Under the pieces are notes generated by a model, which was not told where the DNA came from, searched no databases, and worked only from the letters and a program-made list of their open reading frames with translations. The position numbers were made by a program, and so were the translations under genes. This document shows, one piece after another, positions 44,975 through 54,274 of a stretch of 54,957 nucleotides of DNA. The stretch comes from Bin55 sp965199895. Lineage in GTDB: Bacteria; Pseudomonadota; Gammaproteobacteria; Pseudomonadales; Azotimanducaceae. Location: assembly GCA_965199895.1 (NCBI GenBank), contig CBDATJ010000014.1, positions 1 to 54,957 of the forward strand, read 5' to 3'. Each line of letters begins with the position of its first letter. Position 1 is the first letter of the stretch.

Positions 44975-46366
44975 CGTTGTTGAGGCAAACTTCTCTATGG
45001 TGTCGTTCAAGGCCCGGGAGAATTTGCTAAATAACTCATCAATCTGTTCATCATTGATGATCAGGGGAGGACAAAAACAAACCGTGTCTCCTAGAGCTCT
45101 AACGATCAGTCCGTATTCGGCACATCGACCCATGCAAAAGGCACCGACTCCCCGATCAGCTGCAAACGGTTCCCTTGTCTCTAGATCTTTGACCAGTTCT
45201 ACAGCACCGATAAGTCCAATACCTCGAACGTTGCCGACAAGCGGTAATCCCTCAAAGGAACGGAGTCTAGCTTGGAATTGATCCGCTTTGCTGGGAATGG
45301 ATTGATAGAGTTCTAGCTCTTCGATTAGCTCAAGGTTACGGAGCGCGACTGCTGCGGAAACAGGATGCCCCGAGTAGGTAAACCCGTGAGCAAACAACTT
45401 GGACGTTCGGGTTGCTTCTTTAATCACTTCATAAATGAAGTCCGGGACGACCACTGCACTGATAGGGATATAAGCACTCGATAAAGCTTTTGCGAAGCTC
45501 ATAGTGGTGGGTTCAATATTCATGGTGAAACAACCGAATTTCTCACCCGTACGACCAAATCCACAAATGACCTCATCATCAATGAAAAATAGGTCATATT
45601 TGCGCAACACTGCTTGAATCTTATCAAAGTATGTGGCTGGAGGCACGATCACGCCTCCTGCGCCCATGACAGGTTCCGCAACGAACGCTGCGATGGTTTC
45701 AGGATCTTCTTTTTGGATGAGTTGTTCGAGTTCGTTTGCTAGCCGCGTGGCAAATTGCTCTTCACTCTCCCCCGGTTGTCCATGTCGATAAAAATGGGGT
45801 TGACTGGCGTGCAAGATGCCTGGAACCGGTAAATCGAAGTGTTGATGGAATGCCGGTAAACCCGTTAGACTCCCTGCACCCAAAGTCACCCCGTGATAAG
45901 CTCCTTGCCGAGAAATGATCTTCTTTCGTTTGGGTTTACCAATGAGGTTATGGTACAACCACATCAACTTGATTTGTGTATCGTTCGCATCCGAACCTGA
46001 TAGTCCAAAAAACACTCGACCATGGGTGATCGGCACCATTTCAGAGAGTTTTTCAGCTAATAGAACACTGGGCTCGTTGGAAGCACCGGCAAACAGTGGA
46101 GAATATGAGAGTTCAGACATCGCAGATTGTGCAACCCTCACGAGTTCCTTATTTCCATATCCCAATGCAGTACACCACAATCCCGCCATGGCTTCCAAGT
46201 ATTGTTTTCCAGACTGATTCCAGACATACACTCCTTTGGCTCGGGTACGAATCTGCGGGCCTCGTTCATGCAAATCTGCAAGATTTGTCGTAGGATGAAA
46301 GACATGTCGCAGATCCCTAGCTTCAAGGGTATCGGGTGGATATTCGTTGTGGAGTGCATGACTCAT
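44960..46366 (-). CDS. Class III (omega) aminotransferase
   Basis: PLP-dependent fold-type I transaminase of 468 residues. It has the N-terminal DLHERGPQIRTRAKGVYVWNQSG, AGLWCTALGYGN, SGSDANDTQIKL (phosphate contact), AYHG (aromatic ring stacking), FFIDDEVICGFGRTG with the Asp that contacts the pyridine N, and SFAKALSSAYIPIS with the Schiff-base lysine. This set matches omega transaminases acting on putrescine, taurine or related amines with pyruvate; the substrate cannot be fixed from sequence. It is divergent from thiD with a 92-base gap. Confidence 0.92.
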   Translation of the reverse strand: MSHALHNEYPPDTLEARDLRHVFHPTTNLADLHERGPQIRTRAKGVYVWNQSGKQYLEAMAGLWCTALGYGNKELVRVAQSAMSELSYSPLFAGASNEPSVLLAEKLSEMVPITHGRVFFGLSGSDANDTQIKLMWLYHNLIGKPKRKKIISRQGAYHGVTLGAGSLTGLPAFHQHFDLPVPGILHASQPHFYRHGQPGESEEQFATRLANELEQLIQKEDPETIAAFVAEPVMGAGGVIVPPATYFDKIQAVLRKYDLFFIDDEVICGFGRTGEKFGCFTMNIEPTTMSFAKALSSAYIPISAVVVPDFIYEVIKEATRTSKLFAHGFTYSGHPVSAAVALRNLELIEELELYQSIPSKADQFQARLRSFEGLPLVGNVRGIGLIGAVELVKDLETREPFAADRGVGAFCMGRCAEYGLIVRALGDTVCFCPPLIINDEQIDELFSKFSRALNDTIEKFASTTKTDG

Positions 46367-46431
46367 GAGTGGGTGTTCTAAGTCGTTTACGGGTGGGAAT
46401 GACGGGTTAGATAGGTGAAATGAATTGTAAT

Positions 46432-46445
46432 TTAACCGTGGTTAA
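46432..46445. promoter_or_regulatory. 14-base palindrome, operator-like
   Basis: TTAACCGTGGTTAA (arms TTAACC/GGTTAA, 2-base centre) lies in the gap between the divergent aminotransferase and thiD genes, 14 bases before the thiD start. Its place suits an operator for a helix-turn-helix repressor, but I know no regulator for it and saw no other clear copy in the window. Confidence 0.35.
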
Positions 46446-46458
46446 GTGAGGGAGTCTC

Positions 46459-47256
46459 TTGGCTAGTGTGCTCACCATAGCAGGTTCTGACTCTTCCGGT
46501 GGAGCTGGGATTCAGTGCGATGTTCAGACTATAGCAGCAATGCAGTGTACTCCTCATTCAGTGATCACTGCCATTACGGTTCAAGATCAAACGGGAGTTC
46601 ACCATGTCGAAAAAGTGAGAGCTGAAACTGTCGTACAGCAACTTGATTCTGTACTTTCGAGTTTCCCCACCCAAGCAATCAAAACCGGAGTTCTACCCAC
46701 ACCTCAAACCATCAAAATCATCAGTGCACGATTTAGGGAGTTGTCCCCCTGTCCTCCTCTCGTGATTGATCCTGTCCTCCTCTCGACTTCGGGAACGGAG
46801 CTGACTTCTCCAGTATGCCGCGAAGCGATGATCAACGAATTGATGCCGGTAGCTTCATTGATCACTCCTAATGTCCCAGAGGCTGAAATGATTCTCAATC
46901 GCTCAATCGCTAATCAGCTAGAGGCCATCGAAGCAGCCGGAGAGCTGTTGCAGTTCGGTTCCAAAGCCGTGTTATTGAAAGGAGGAAACAACATAACACC
47001 GGAAGGCATTGATATCTTAGTTGTAGATAACCCAACCCCAACAACAACTCTGATCGATGGGGACTTTTGGGTTGGTCGAGACCCACGTGGGACTGGATGT
47101 GCCTATGCCTCTGCAATTGCTTGTGGTCTTGCTAGGGAATTAGATCTCATCGATGCGATTCGGATGGCTAAACGATATGTTGAACGAGCGGCAGCTAACG
47201 CAATCAAAGTCACCCCCAACTACTGGCTTCTCAAGCATTCGCAACTAGATCAATGA
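46459..47256 (+). CDS. thiD: Hydroxymethylpyrimidine/phosphomethylpyrimidine kinase
   Basis: Ribokinase-fold kinase that phosphorylates HMP and HMP-P to HMP-PP for thiamin; 265 residues. The N-terminus LTIAGSDSSGGAGIQCDVQTI is diagnostic. DPVLLSTSGTEL, LITPNVPEAE and the C-terminal RGTGCAYASAIACGLA (anion hole, catalytic region) follow. TTG at 46459 follows GAGGGAG; a GTG is at 46468. It overlaps thiE by 4 bases. Confidence 0.95.
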   Translation: MASVLTIAGSDSSGGAGIQCDVQTIAAMQCTPHSVITAITVQDQTGVHHVEKVRAETVVQQLDSVLSSFPTQAIKTGVLPTPQTIKIISARFRELSPCPPLVIDPVLLSTSGTELTSPVCREAMINELMPVASLITPNVPEAEMILNRSIANQLEAIEAAGELLQFGSKAVLLKGGNNITPEGIDILVVDNPTPTTTLIDGDFWVGRDPRGTGCAYASAIACGLARELDLIDAIRMAKRYVERAAANAIKVTPNYWLLKHSQLDQ

Positions 47257-47885
47257 CTTTTCCAGAGCTACATGTGATCACTGACGAAACCGTCCAAAAT
47301 CGGCTCTCTCATATTGAACTCGCTCAGAGGCTAGCTGATTCGGACGTGGATGTCATTCAGTTTCGAGAAAAACGTTCTTGGAAAACCGAACAATTGCTTC
47401 AAACTGCACACCAACTCCAACACATTTGTTCGGCATCAAAGTCCACCAAATTGATTGTCAATGACCGAGTAGATGTCTCTGTAGCTTGTGGTTCATACGG
47501 CGTGCACTTGGGTGCTCATGATCTTCCCAAACACACAGCTCGTCATATGCTCGGAGATAACATTACCATAGGCGGGACTGCGAACTCAATCACTGAAGCA
47601 GAGCGGGTGTGGATGGAACCGATAAATTACCTCGGAATTGGACCGGTGTTTGGAACAAGTTCTAAAGCCTCAATAGTAGCACCTTTAGGATTACCCACGT
47701 TGACTGAAATTTGTAGTCGAAGCCCTTTACCGGTGATCGCTATCGGCAACATCACCCTTGAGAACTTGCCCTCTGTTTTGGATTGTGGAGTGAGAGGTGT
47801 TGCCGTGTTATCCGACATCCTGTGTGCCGACGACCCCGGTGTTCGTGCAATGGAATTCTTGAAGGTACTACGCTCTCAAAACTAA
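47253..47885 (+). CDS. thiE: Thiamin-phosphate synthase
   Basis: Joins HMP-PP and thiazole phosphate to thiamin phosphate; TIM-barrel of 210 residues. Motifs: VIQFREKRSW, LIVNDRVDVSVACGSYGVHLGAHDLP (pyrophosphate and metal binding), GGTANSITEAE, YLGIGPVFGTSSKA and VIAIGNITLENLP. The NDR and Q-x-R-E-K residues are kept. Start ATG overlaps thiD. A second related gene follows without a gap. Confidence 0.92.
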   Translation: MTFPELHVITDETVQNRLSHIELAQRLADSDVDVIQFREKRSWKTEQLLQTAHQLQHICSASKSTKLIVNDRVDVSVACGSYGVHLGAHDLPKHTARHMLGDNITIGGTANSITEAERVWMEPINYLGIGPVFGTSSKASIVAPLGLPTLTEICSRSPLPVIAIGNITLENLPSVLDCGVRGVAVLSDILCADDPGVRAMEFLKVLRSQN

Positions 47886-48506
47886 GTGAAAGTTCAACCT
47901 CGACTCATCGTAATCTGTGACTATAGCTTCTCAGGTAGCGAATGCAATTGGTTGGTTCTACTAGAGCAAATGGGTACCCAGGATTGGCAACAGCCGATTG
48001 CAGTCCAAGTTAGACTCAAAAATCTTGAAGCAGAGGACTTCAGACGACTGGCCATGGTTGCTCGGGAGCTACTAGGCTACAATGTGGTTAGTGTCCTAAA
48101 CGGAGATCTCCAATCAGCTCTTGATATTGGGTACGACGGTGTGCATCTACCTCAACAATATTGGAGAACTTTGCCTCAAATTCCTAGTGGAATGAGCTGG
48201 GTCTCAGCTTCGGTACATTCAGTGAAAGACATCTCGCAGGTCAAAGATCTGAATATTGATTCTCTTGTGGTTGCACCTGTGTTCCAACCTTCCTGGAAAC
48301 CAGTTGATTGTCTGGGGATCGATGGATTGAAACAGATCGTGGAAGCTAGTAATCTTCCCGTTTATGCGCTGGGAGGCATCAATCCAGAGAATTTTCACCA
48401 ATGTCTCGAACAGGGAGCACACGGGATTGCAGTGCTTTCTTCGGTTTCACAATCAATAGATCCGTTCAAGACTATTGATCAGTTCCTCGGACGTTGGATC
48501 CTCTAA
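47886..48506 (+). CDS. ThiE/TenI-like protein
   Basis: This 206-residue TIM-barrel protein is related to ThiE. It has SALDIGYDGVHLPQQYW, VSASVHSVKDI, SLVVAPVFQPSWKPVDCLGIDGLKQI and VYALGGINPENFHQCLEQGAHGIAVLSS. The NDR motif and the Q-x-R-E-K stretch of true ThiE are absent or altered (VQVRLKN; VVSVLNGDL). This fits a TenI-type thiazole tautomerase better than a second thiamin-phosphate synthase. Start GTG at 47886, immediately after the thiE stop. Role in thiazole formation is inferred from context. Confidence 0.8.
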   Translation: MKVQPRLIVICDYSFSGSECNWLVLLEQMGTQDWQQPIAVQVRLKNLEAEDFRRLAMVARELLGYNVVSVLNGDLQSALDIGYDGVHLPQQYWRTLPQIPSGMSWVSASVHSVKDISQVKDLNIDSLVVAPVFQPSWKPVDCLGIDGLKQIVEASNLPVYALGGINPENFHQCLEQGAHGIAVLSSVSQSIDPFKTIDQFLGRWIL

Positions 48507-48870
48507 AGTCAGAGTTGAAAAAGCTACTCTATGCATATTCCCCATCAACTTCTACCTAAAATTGGAATTAGCTCATCAATCTCCGGATGACTCGAACAGA
48601 TTCAAGGAAAAATCTACTCAGCTAACTCACCTGATGAAATGGGCTTCAACATAAAAAACCTCAAGTTCTATAAGTGTCCGAGGGAAATGCACATAAAATG
48701 CTACTAATATGTTTGCAAGTTCAAGCACCCATGAAATGTTTACCTGTACTCAATTGTTTTTCTATGAACAGATTTGATGTGGTATCCATTCCTTTCCCGA
48801 TACAGATGCGGGCACTACGGTGTTTCCCCGAACAGGGTGGGTCTCACCCTTCCTGTGTGTGCTAACTAAC
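48507..48870 (+). other. Leader of the solute-binding protein gene, structured near the start
   Basis: This 364-base gap has no gene. Near the 3' end are several possible hairpins: CCCG-N9-CGGG (about 48798-48814), CAC-TACG-GTG with a UNCG-type tetraloop, and AGGGTG-GGTCT-CACCCT (about 48835-48851), the last ending about 20 bases before the ATG. The features suggest a folded mRNA leader. I could not match it to TPP or another known riboswitch. Confidence 0.35.
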
Positions 48871-50211
48871 ATGACCAAAAATAAACACAGTGATACATTT
48901 CCCTCGCGCAGAAATGTCATCAAAGCTGTTCTAGCCGGATCCATTCTTGCTCCGTTCAGCTCCCTTTCTATTCGCGCTCAGGAGTCCTCTCCAATGTCAG
49001 ACACTTCTTTAGATTCACCGAACGAATACAACAACGGCATCAGCGATGATGAAATTCTTCTCGGAACATCTGCTGCGTTCACTGGTCCCTCTCGAGGACT
49101 CGGTATTGAGTTATATCGAGGAGCAATGGCTTATTTCCAATATGTGAACGAAAACGGTGGCATCCATGGCAGAAAGATCGCGCTTAAGCTCTACGATGAT
49201 GGTTATCAGCCTGATCCCGCTGTCAGTAACACCACCAAATTGATGCTTGAAGATAAAGTCTTCGCACTTTTCGGGTATGTGGGTACTCCTACAATCACTC
49301 GAGTACTGCCTTTACTTAAGAAATTTCAAAAAGAGAAATTTCTTTTGTTTTTCCCGTTTACTGGCGCACAACCACAACGTAGACCACCGTATGGCCCATT
49401 CGCATTTAATCTACGTGCCTCCTATCGACAAGAAACCGCCGGGCTCGTGGATAACTTTTGCAACATCGGTCGAGAGAAAATCGGTGTGTTTTATCAAGCG
49501 GACGCATACGGCCGTTCTGGTTGGGCTGGTTGTCGTGAAGCTCTAACCCGACGCAATTTGAAAATTGCAGGTGAGGCTACCTACAAACGCGGAACCAAAT
49601 ACACCGCAAACCTTAAAGCTCAAGTAGATTGGTTCAAGAAATACGAACCAGAAGCTATCATCTGTATTGGAGCCTATGCAGCGTGTGCCGCATTTTTGAG
49701 GGACGCGATTGATAGTGGATTGGAAGTTCCAATTGCCAATCTGTCTTTCGTCGGCAGTGAGAACTTACTCAAGCTAATCACCGACTCTCACGATGATCCC
49801 AGCAAATACAGCAGATGGTTGGTAAATTCTCAGGTCGTACCTAGTTACAACGACATGTCGTTAGAGGGAGTTTCACTTTACAACGACTATATGGCTAACT
49901 ATGACCCACGAGTACCTGTTGAATTTCCGGGTATAGAGGGATACTCTACATTCGACAGAAGTTTTGTGAGCCTAGAAGGATTCCTAAACGCCAAACTTAT
50001 GACTGAAATATTGGAACGAATCGGCCCCCACCCGACTCGAGAGGACATAGAACCAGCAGTGTTTTCTATTGATGGTCTCGACTTAGGCATTGGAGAAGCG
50101 GTATCCTTCAACGAAGAACGACGACAAGGATTGGATAAAGTCTACTACACAGTGGTAGAAAACAATGTCTTTGTACCACTCAGAGACTGGAACGAGACGT
50201 TCTCAAAATGA
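48871..50211 (+). CDS. Tat-exported solute-binding protein (Peripla_BP_6 type)
   Basis: A periplasmic binding protein of 446 residues like those of branched-chain amino-acid or urea/amide ABC importers. The N-terminus SRRNVIKAVLAGSILAPFS has the twin-arginine motif for Tat export. The type I fold shows DDEILLGTSAAFTGPSRGLG, AMAYFQYVNENGGIHGRKIAL, LMLEDKVFALFGYVGTPT, and GREKIGVFYQADAYGRSG. No ABC permease or ATPase genes are next to it; instead a HAMP protein follows with a 4-base overlap. This suggests a sensory rather than transport role, by analogy with binding protein-receptor pairs. Ligand unknown. The ATG at 48871 gives the Tat signal. Confidence 0.85.
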   Translation: MTKNKHSDTFPSRRNVIKAVLAGSILAPFSSLSIRAQESSPMSDTSLDSPNEYNNGISDDEILLGTSAAFTGPSRGLGIELYRGAMAYFQYVNENGGIHGRKIALKLYDDGYQPDPAVSNTTKLMLEDKVFALFGYVGTPTITRVLPLLKKFQKEKFLLFFPFTGAQPQRRPPYGPFAFNLRASYRQETAGLVDNFCNIGREKIGVFYQADAYGRSGWAGCREALTRRNLKIAGEATYKRGTKYTANLKAQVDWFKKYEPEAIICIGAYAACAAFLRDAIDSGLEVPIANLSFVGSENLLKLITDSHDDPSKYSRWLVNSQVVPSYNDMSLEGVSLYNDYMANYDPRVPVEFPGIEGYSTFDRSFVSLEGFLNAKLMTEILERIGPHPTREDIEPAVFSIDGLDLGIGEAVSFNEERRQGLDKVYYTVVENNVFVPLRDWNETFSK

Positions 50212-50969
50212 TGAAAATAACTAGATTGTTTCAAAAAACAATCTTTGGAGTGATTACCTTGTTCGGCTTGATAGGACTGACCGCTGCCTTTGTCACCATC
50301 AATGCAGTAGATCAAGAACTGACCGCCGAAAACGAAGAAAACAGTAAACACATAGCTAAGGCGGTAGCGGACATTAGCGTCGACATCCTGCTCAATTCAG
50401 ATCTATCGACTTTGCAAGCTCGGGTTGACCAACTACTCACCGTCGATGGAGTAGATTACATCTACATTACCGATGAGCACGGTGAAATCATTTCTCACAC
50501 CTTCATTGGCAATATCCCCGAATCGATCATGGAAAGTGATCACGCCAACACCGAAACAACTGAACGTACGATTAGAGGACTGGGAGACTTCATAGAAGTC
50601 AGTCAGCCGATACTTACCGGTGTCGCTGGACACGTTCACATTGGTGTGGACCTAAGCTCGGTATCGCTGACGATTCAAAAAGCTATCGGCAGACAAGTGT
50701 TTTGGGTGGGGTCAATCTTTCTTCTTGCTATTCTCCTTGGAATCATGCTTGTGAATTTAGCCTCTCGTCCTATCCAACAGGTACAAGAATATGCGGTGGC
50801 ACTAGCAAAGAAAGAAATGACTGATGATTCCAAAACTCAAGCACTGTTACGACGTAATGATGATGCGGGTGACATAGCGAGGTTGTTCCAGTACTTCTCA
50901 ACTGTGGCAGATCCCTCACGAGCGGGATACTCAGATTCCAGTCAGTCTAAAGAAAGTGATACAAACTAA
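50208..50969 (+). CDS. Membrane receptor with periplasmic sensor and HAMP-like end, no output domain
   Basis: This 253-residue protein has one N-terminal membrane helix (about 10-30, ITLFGLIGLTAAFV in part), a periplasmic domain of about 130 residues (VDGVDYIYITDEHGEIISHTF recalls Cache/PDC sensors), a second helix (about 166-187) and a HAMP-like region (ASRPIQQVQEYAVALAKKEMTDD). The chain then ends in a short Ser-rich tail. No kinase, cyclase or chemotaxis module follows. It overlaps the binding protein gene by 4 bases, so the two probably work together. The output partner may be encoded elsewhere, or the protein may be a truncated receptor. Confidence 0.8.
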   Translation: MMKITRLFQKTIFGVITLFGLIGLTAAFVTINAVDQELTAENEENSKHIAKAVADISVDILLNSDLSTLQARVDQLLTVDGVDYIYITDEHGEIISHTFIGNIPESIMESDHANTETTERTIRGLGDFIEVSQPILTGVAGHVHIGVDLSSVSLTIQKAIGRQVFWVGSIFLLAILLGIMLVNLASRPIQQVQEYAVALAKKEMTDDSKTQALLRRNDDAGDIARLFQYFSTVADPSRAGYSDSSQSKESDTN

Positions 50970-50975
50970 CAGGTC

Positions 50976-52314
50976 ATGGAAAACACCAGCTCCTATAAAG
51001 TCGCAGGATACATTCGAGGCTTCCTGTGTATTGTGCTACATCTTTGTTTTGGTACCGTCTATGCTTGGAGCTTCTTTCAAGTACTTCTGGTCGATTACTT
51101 AGGTTGGTCGTTCACTGACACCTCTCTGTCCTTTGGAATAACGATCTTTTTCACTAGGGATCGCAGCTGCTTGGGCTGGATCAATGCTCCCGAAGTTAGG
51201 TCCAAGAAAAACTAGCTTTAGCTGGGTCAATCCTATTCAGTTTAGGATACATCATTGCTGCTTGGGCTTTGTCCATAGACAGCATCATGTTGTTCATCTT
51301 TGGCTACGGGTTTGTCGGAGGGATGGGCTTGGGCTTTGGCTATGTGGTACCCGTAGCTACCATTGCGAACTGGTTCCCAACGGCTAAAGGACTCTCCACC
51401 GGATTGGTGGTGATGGGGTTTGGACTAGGTGCCCTCTTTTTGAGTAAATTCTTAGCACCACTACTTCTGATACAAACTCAGCAAAATCTAGCTGAAACCT
51501 TCCTTTATCTGGGGTTAATCTTCGGTGCTGTGTTGATCTTTTCGAGTTTGTTCGTCACCAATCCTCCCACGCCGGAGGAGCAAACTACTCAGACTACGGT
51601 TCGTTCATATACGGAAGAAAATTTACCCAATTACGCATCGCGTTGCATGCGTTCACGTGAGTTCATTGTCATGTGGTTGATATTCTTCTTCAACATTGCG
51701 GCGGGGATTTCGGTCATTAGTTTTCAGTCACCTTTACTCCAAGATGTTTTGGCGCATCTCAGATTCGAGTGTAGAAACCAGAGCTTCTTGCGATCTATGG
51801 CGCTAACTTGATTGCCGCTAGTTCGGTTTGTAATGGTTTGGGGAGACTACTTTGGGGACTACTCTCCGATCACCTCGGACGTGTGCTCGTGTTCCGAATT
51901 TTGCTCGCCAGCCAAAACCATTGTCTTCGGTATTCTGATGACCGAACGAGACCCATGGATCTTTTCCATCCTAGTGTGTTACATCTTGCTGTGTTTCGGC
52001 GGCGGTTTTGCAACCATGCCCTCGTTTGTACTTGATGTGTTTGGATCTAAGAAAATGTCTACGATCTATGGTATGATCTTGACCGCATGGTCGTTTGCTG
52101 GAATCTTGGGACCCCTCTACGTGGGTTACCTCAAAGATAACTACCCCAATAAAACTGTCATTTTACTGTTTTCCTTATAGGAGTGGTGTTCCTGAGCCTC
52201 GGATTTGTCTTTTCGATGCTCTTGAACAATGACAGGATACGGTTGGATCCACCGACCATGGAAACGACGTTGAAGAGGTTCAAAATACCCCTCCCTAGGG
52301 TGAATACTGGGTGA
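50976..52314 (+). pseudogene. OFA-type MFS transporter, multiple frameshifts
   Basis: Pieces of one major facilitator of the oxalate/formate antiporter group are readable in order: CFGTVYAWSFFQVLLVDYLGWS, LGIAAAWAGSMLPKLGPRK, GYGFVGGMGLGFGYVVPVATIANWFP, LIAASSVCNGLGRLLWG, and ILTAWSFAGILGPLYVGYLKD. The frame changes at about 51153, 51208, 51760, 51915 and 52170 at least, several in or near homopolymers. Full length would be about 440 residues, normal for the family. If the shifts are real the gene is dead; if not, the assembly has indels. It sits between the receptor gene and thiC, so the substrate could be a thiamin-related anion, but that is a guess. Confidence 0.8.
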
Positions 52315-52377
52315 GCTTACGATCCCGAACTTCCTTGAATTAATATTTATTGGCATCGCTAACGAAGAGTAGGGTCG

Positions 52378-54270
52378 ATGGTAAAACAAGCAAAGCAGCC
52401 TGAATTTGCAGAAATTGATTTCGATTTATGCAGGCCGTTGCCGGGTTTCCCGCAAGAAATTTTTTTCATGGTCCCCAATGGGGTTCGTGTGGGTATGCGC
52501 GAGATCGTGTTATCGCCTACTCCAACCGTAGGTGCCACTGCCAATACCGCTCCCCGATTAGAGCGAAACCCTCCTGTATGTGTTTACGACACTTCAGGTG
52601 CATATACCGATCCAGATGCTGAAATAGACGTACGAAACGGTCTTCCTCGTTTACGAGAGCCATGGATATCAGATCGAAACGACACTACTATTCTGGACGA
52701 CTTTAGTTCAAGATTTGCTCGAAAGCGTGCCCAAGCCAACCCCAGTCTCAAGTTTCAATTCCTAGGACAACACCGCCCGAGAAAAGCACGCTCTGGTCAC
52801 AACGTAACCCAGATGCACTATGCCCGTCGGGGGATCATTACCCCTGAAATGGAGTACATCGCGATTCGAGAAAACCTCACCGCAACCAACACCGAGTATT
52901 CCAATCTACAACATCCAGGTGAGTCATTTGGTGCAAAGACTCCCAGAGAAATCACTCCTGAATTTGTCCGTTCTGAAGTAGCAGCTGGACGAGCCATTAT
53001 CCCAAACAACATAAACCATCCGGAAACGGAACCCATGATCATTGGCCGCAATTTTTTGGTCAAGATCAATGGAAATATCGGTAATTCTGCTGTCACGTCA
53101 AGTATTGCAGAAGAAGTAGAAAAGATGGTTTGGGCCACCCGCTGGGGCGCGGATACTGTGATGGATCTATCGACTGGAAAATTCATCCATGAAACTCGTG
53201 AATGGATCCTCCGCAACTCACCTGTTCCTATCGGTACGGTCCCGATCTATCAAGCCCTTGAGAAAACTAACGGTGTTGCTGAAGATCTGACTTGGGAGTT
53301 GTATCGAGACACTCTGATTGAACAAGCAGAAACAAGGTGTCGATTACTTCACCATTCATGCGGGAGTACGACTCCCTTACATCCCGATGACTGCTCGAAG
53401 AACAACCGGAATCGTGAGTCGGGGTGGCTCCATCATGGCGAAGTGGTGTCTGGCACACCACAAGGAGAGCTTCCTCTACGAACACTTTGAAGACATTTGC
53501 GAAATTATGAAAGCCTACGATGTTTTCGTTTCTCTCTGGGAGACGGATTACGACCGGGTTCGATTGTAGATGCTAACGATGAAGCCCAATTTGCAGAACT
53601 AGGTACCCTGGGTGAACTCACCCAAATCGCTTGGAAACACGATGTCCAAACTATGATCGAAGGACCGGGCCACGTGCCGATGCAGATGATCAAAGAAAAC
53701 ATGGATAAAGAGCTAGATCTTTGTGCTGAAGCACCGTTCTATACTCTCGGCCCACTCACTACCGATATCGCTCCGGGTTACGACCACATTACCTCAGCTA
53801 TCGGAGCTGCTATGATCGGATGGTACGGTTGCGCTATGCTTTGCTATGTGACTCCCAAAGAACATTTAGGTCTCCCTAACAAGGAGGATGTACGAGACGG
53901 AATCATCACCTACAAAATCGCAGCTCATGCTGCAGACTTAGCAAAAGGTCATCCAGGTGCACAAATCCGCGACGATGCTTTATCCAAAGCTCGATTTGAG
54001 TTTCGGTGGCAAGATCAGTTCAATTTAGGACTAGATCCTGATAGAGCACAGTCTTTTCATGATGAAACATTACCCAAAGATTCTGCTAAAGTCGCCCACT
54101 TCTGCTCAATGTGTGGCCCCAAATTCTGTTCGATGAAAATTTCTCAAGAGATTCGTGATGCTGCTGGCATGCAAGAAGACCCCATCCAGTTAATCGACGT
54201 TGAAAGTGAAATGGCAGAAAAAGCTCGAGAGTTCCGAGAACGCGGCAGCGAAATCTACACCAAGGTTTAA
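52378..54270 (+). CDS. thiC: Phosphomethylpyrimidine synthase ThiC, with two compensating frameshifts
   Basis: Radical SAM enzyme converting aminoimidazole ribotide to HMP-P. Frame 1 runs from ATG 52378 (YDTSGAYTDP, QMHYARRGIITPEMEYIAIREN, GRNFLVKINGNIGNSAV). An extra A near 53334 shifts the frame for about 200 bases (HAGVRLPYIPMTA, VSRGGSIMAKWC). A second shift near 53525-53545 returns to frame 1 (LGDGLRPGSI, IEGPGHVPMQM). The C-terminal CxxCx4C cluster motif CSMCGPKFC is intact. The overall span equals 631 codons, the same as E. coli ThiC, so the opposite shifts cancel out. No TPP riboswitch was recognised upstream. Confidence 0.9.
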
Positions 54271-54274
54271 GTAC

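Noticed and set aside
48798..48871. Reverse-strand TPP-like motif
   Set aside because: Some resemblance to the 3' half of a TPP switch on the minus strand, but the core elements are missing and no suitable gene lies downstream on that strand.
52315..52377. TPP riboswitch upstream of thiC
   Set aside because: Only about 60 bases separate thiC from the MFS remnant, and the conserved CTGAGA and ACCTGATCTGG-type elements are absent; none was seen before thiD either.
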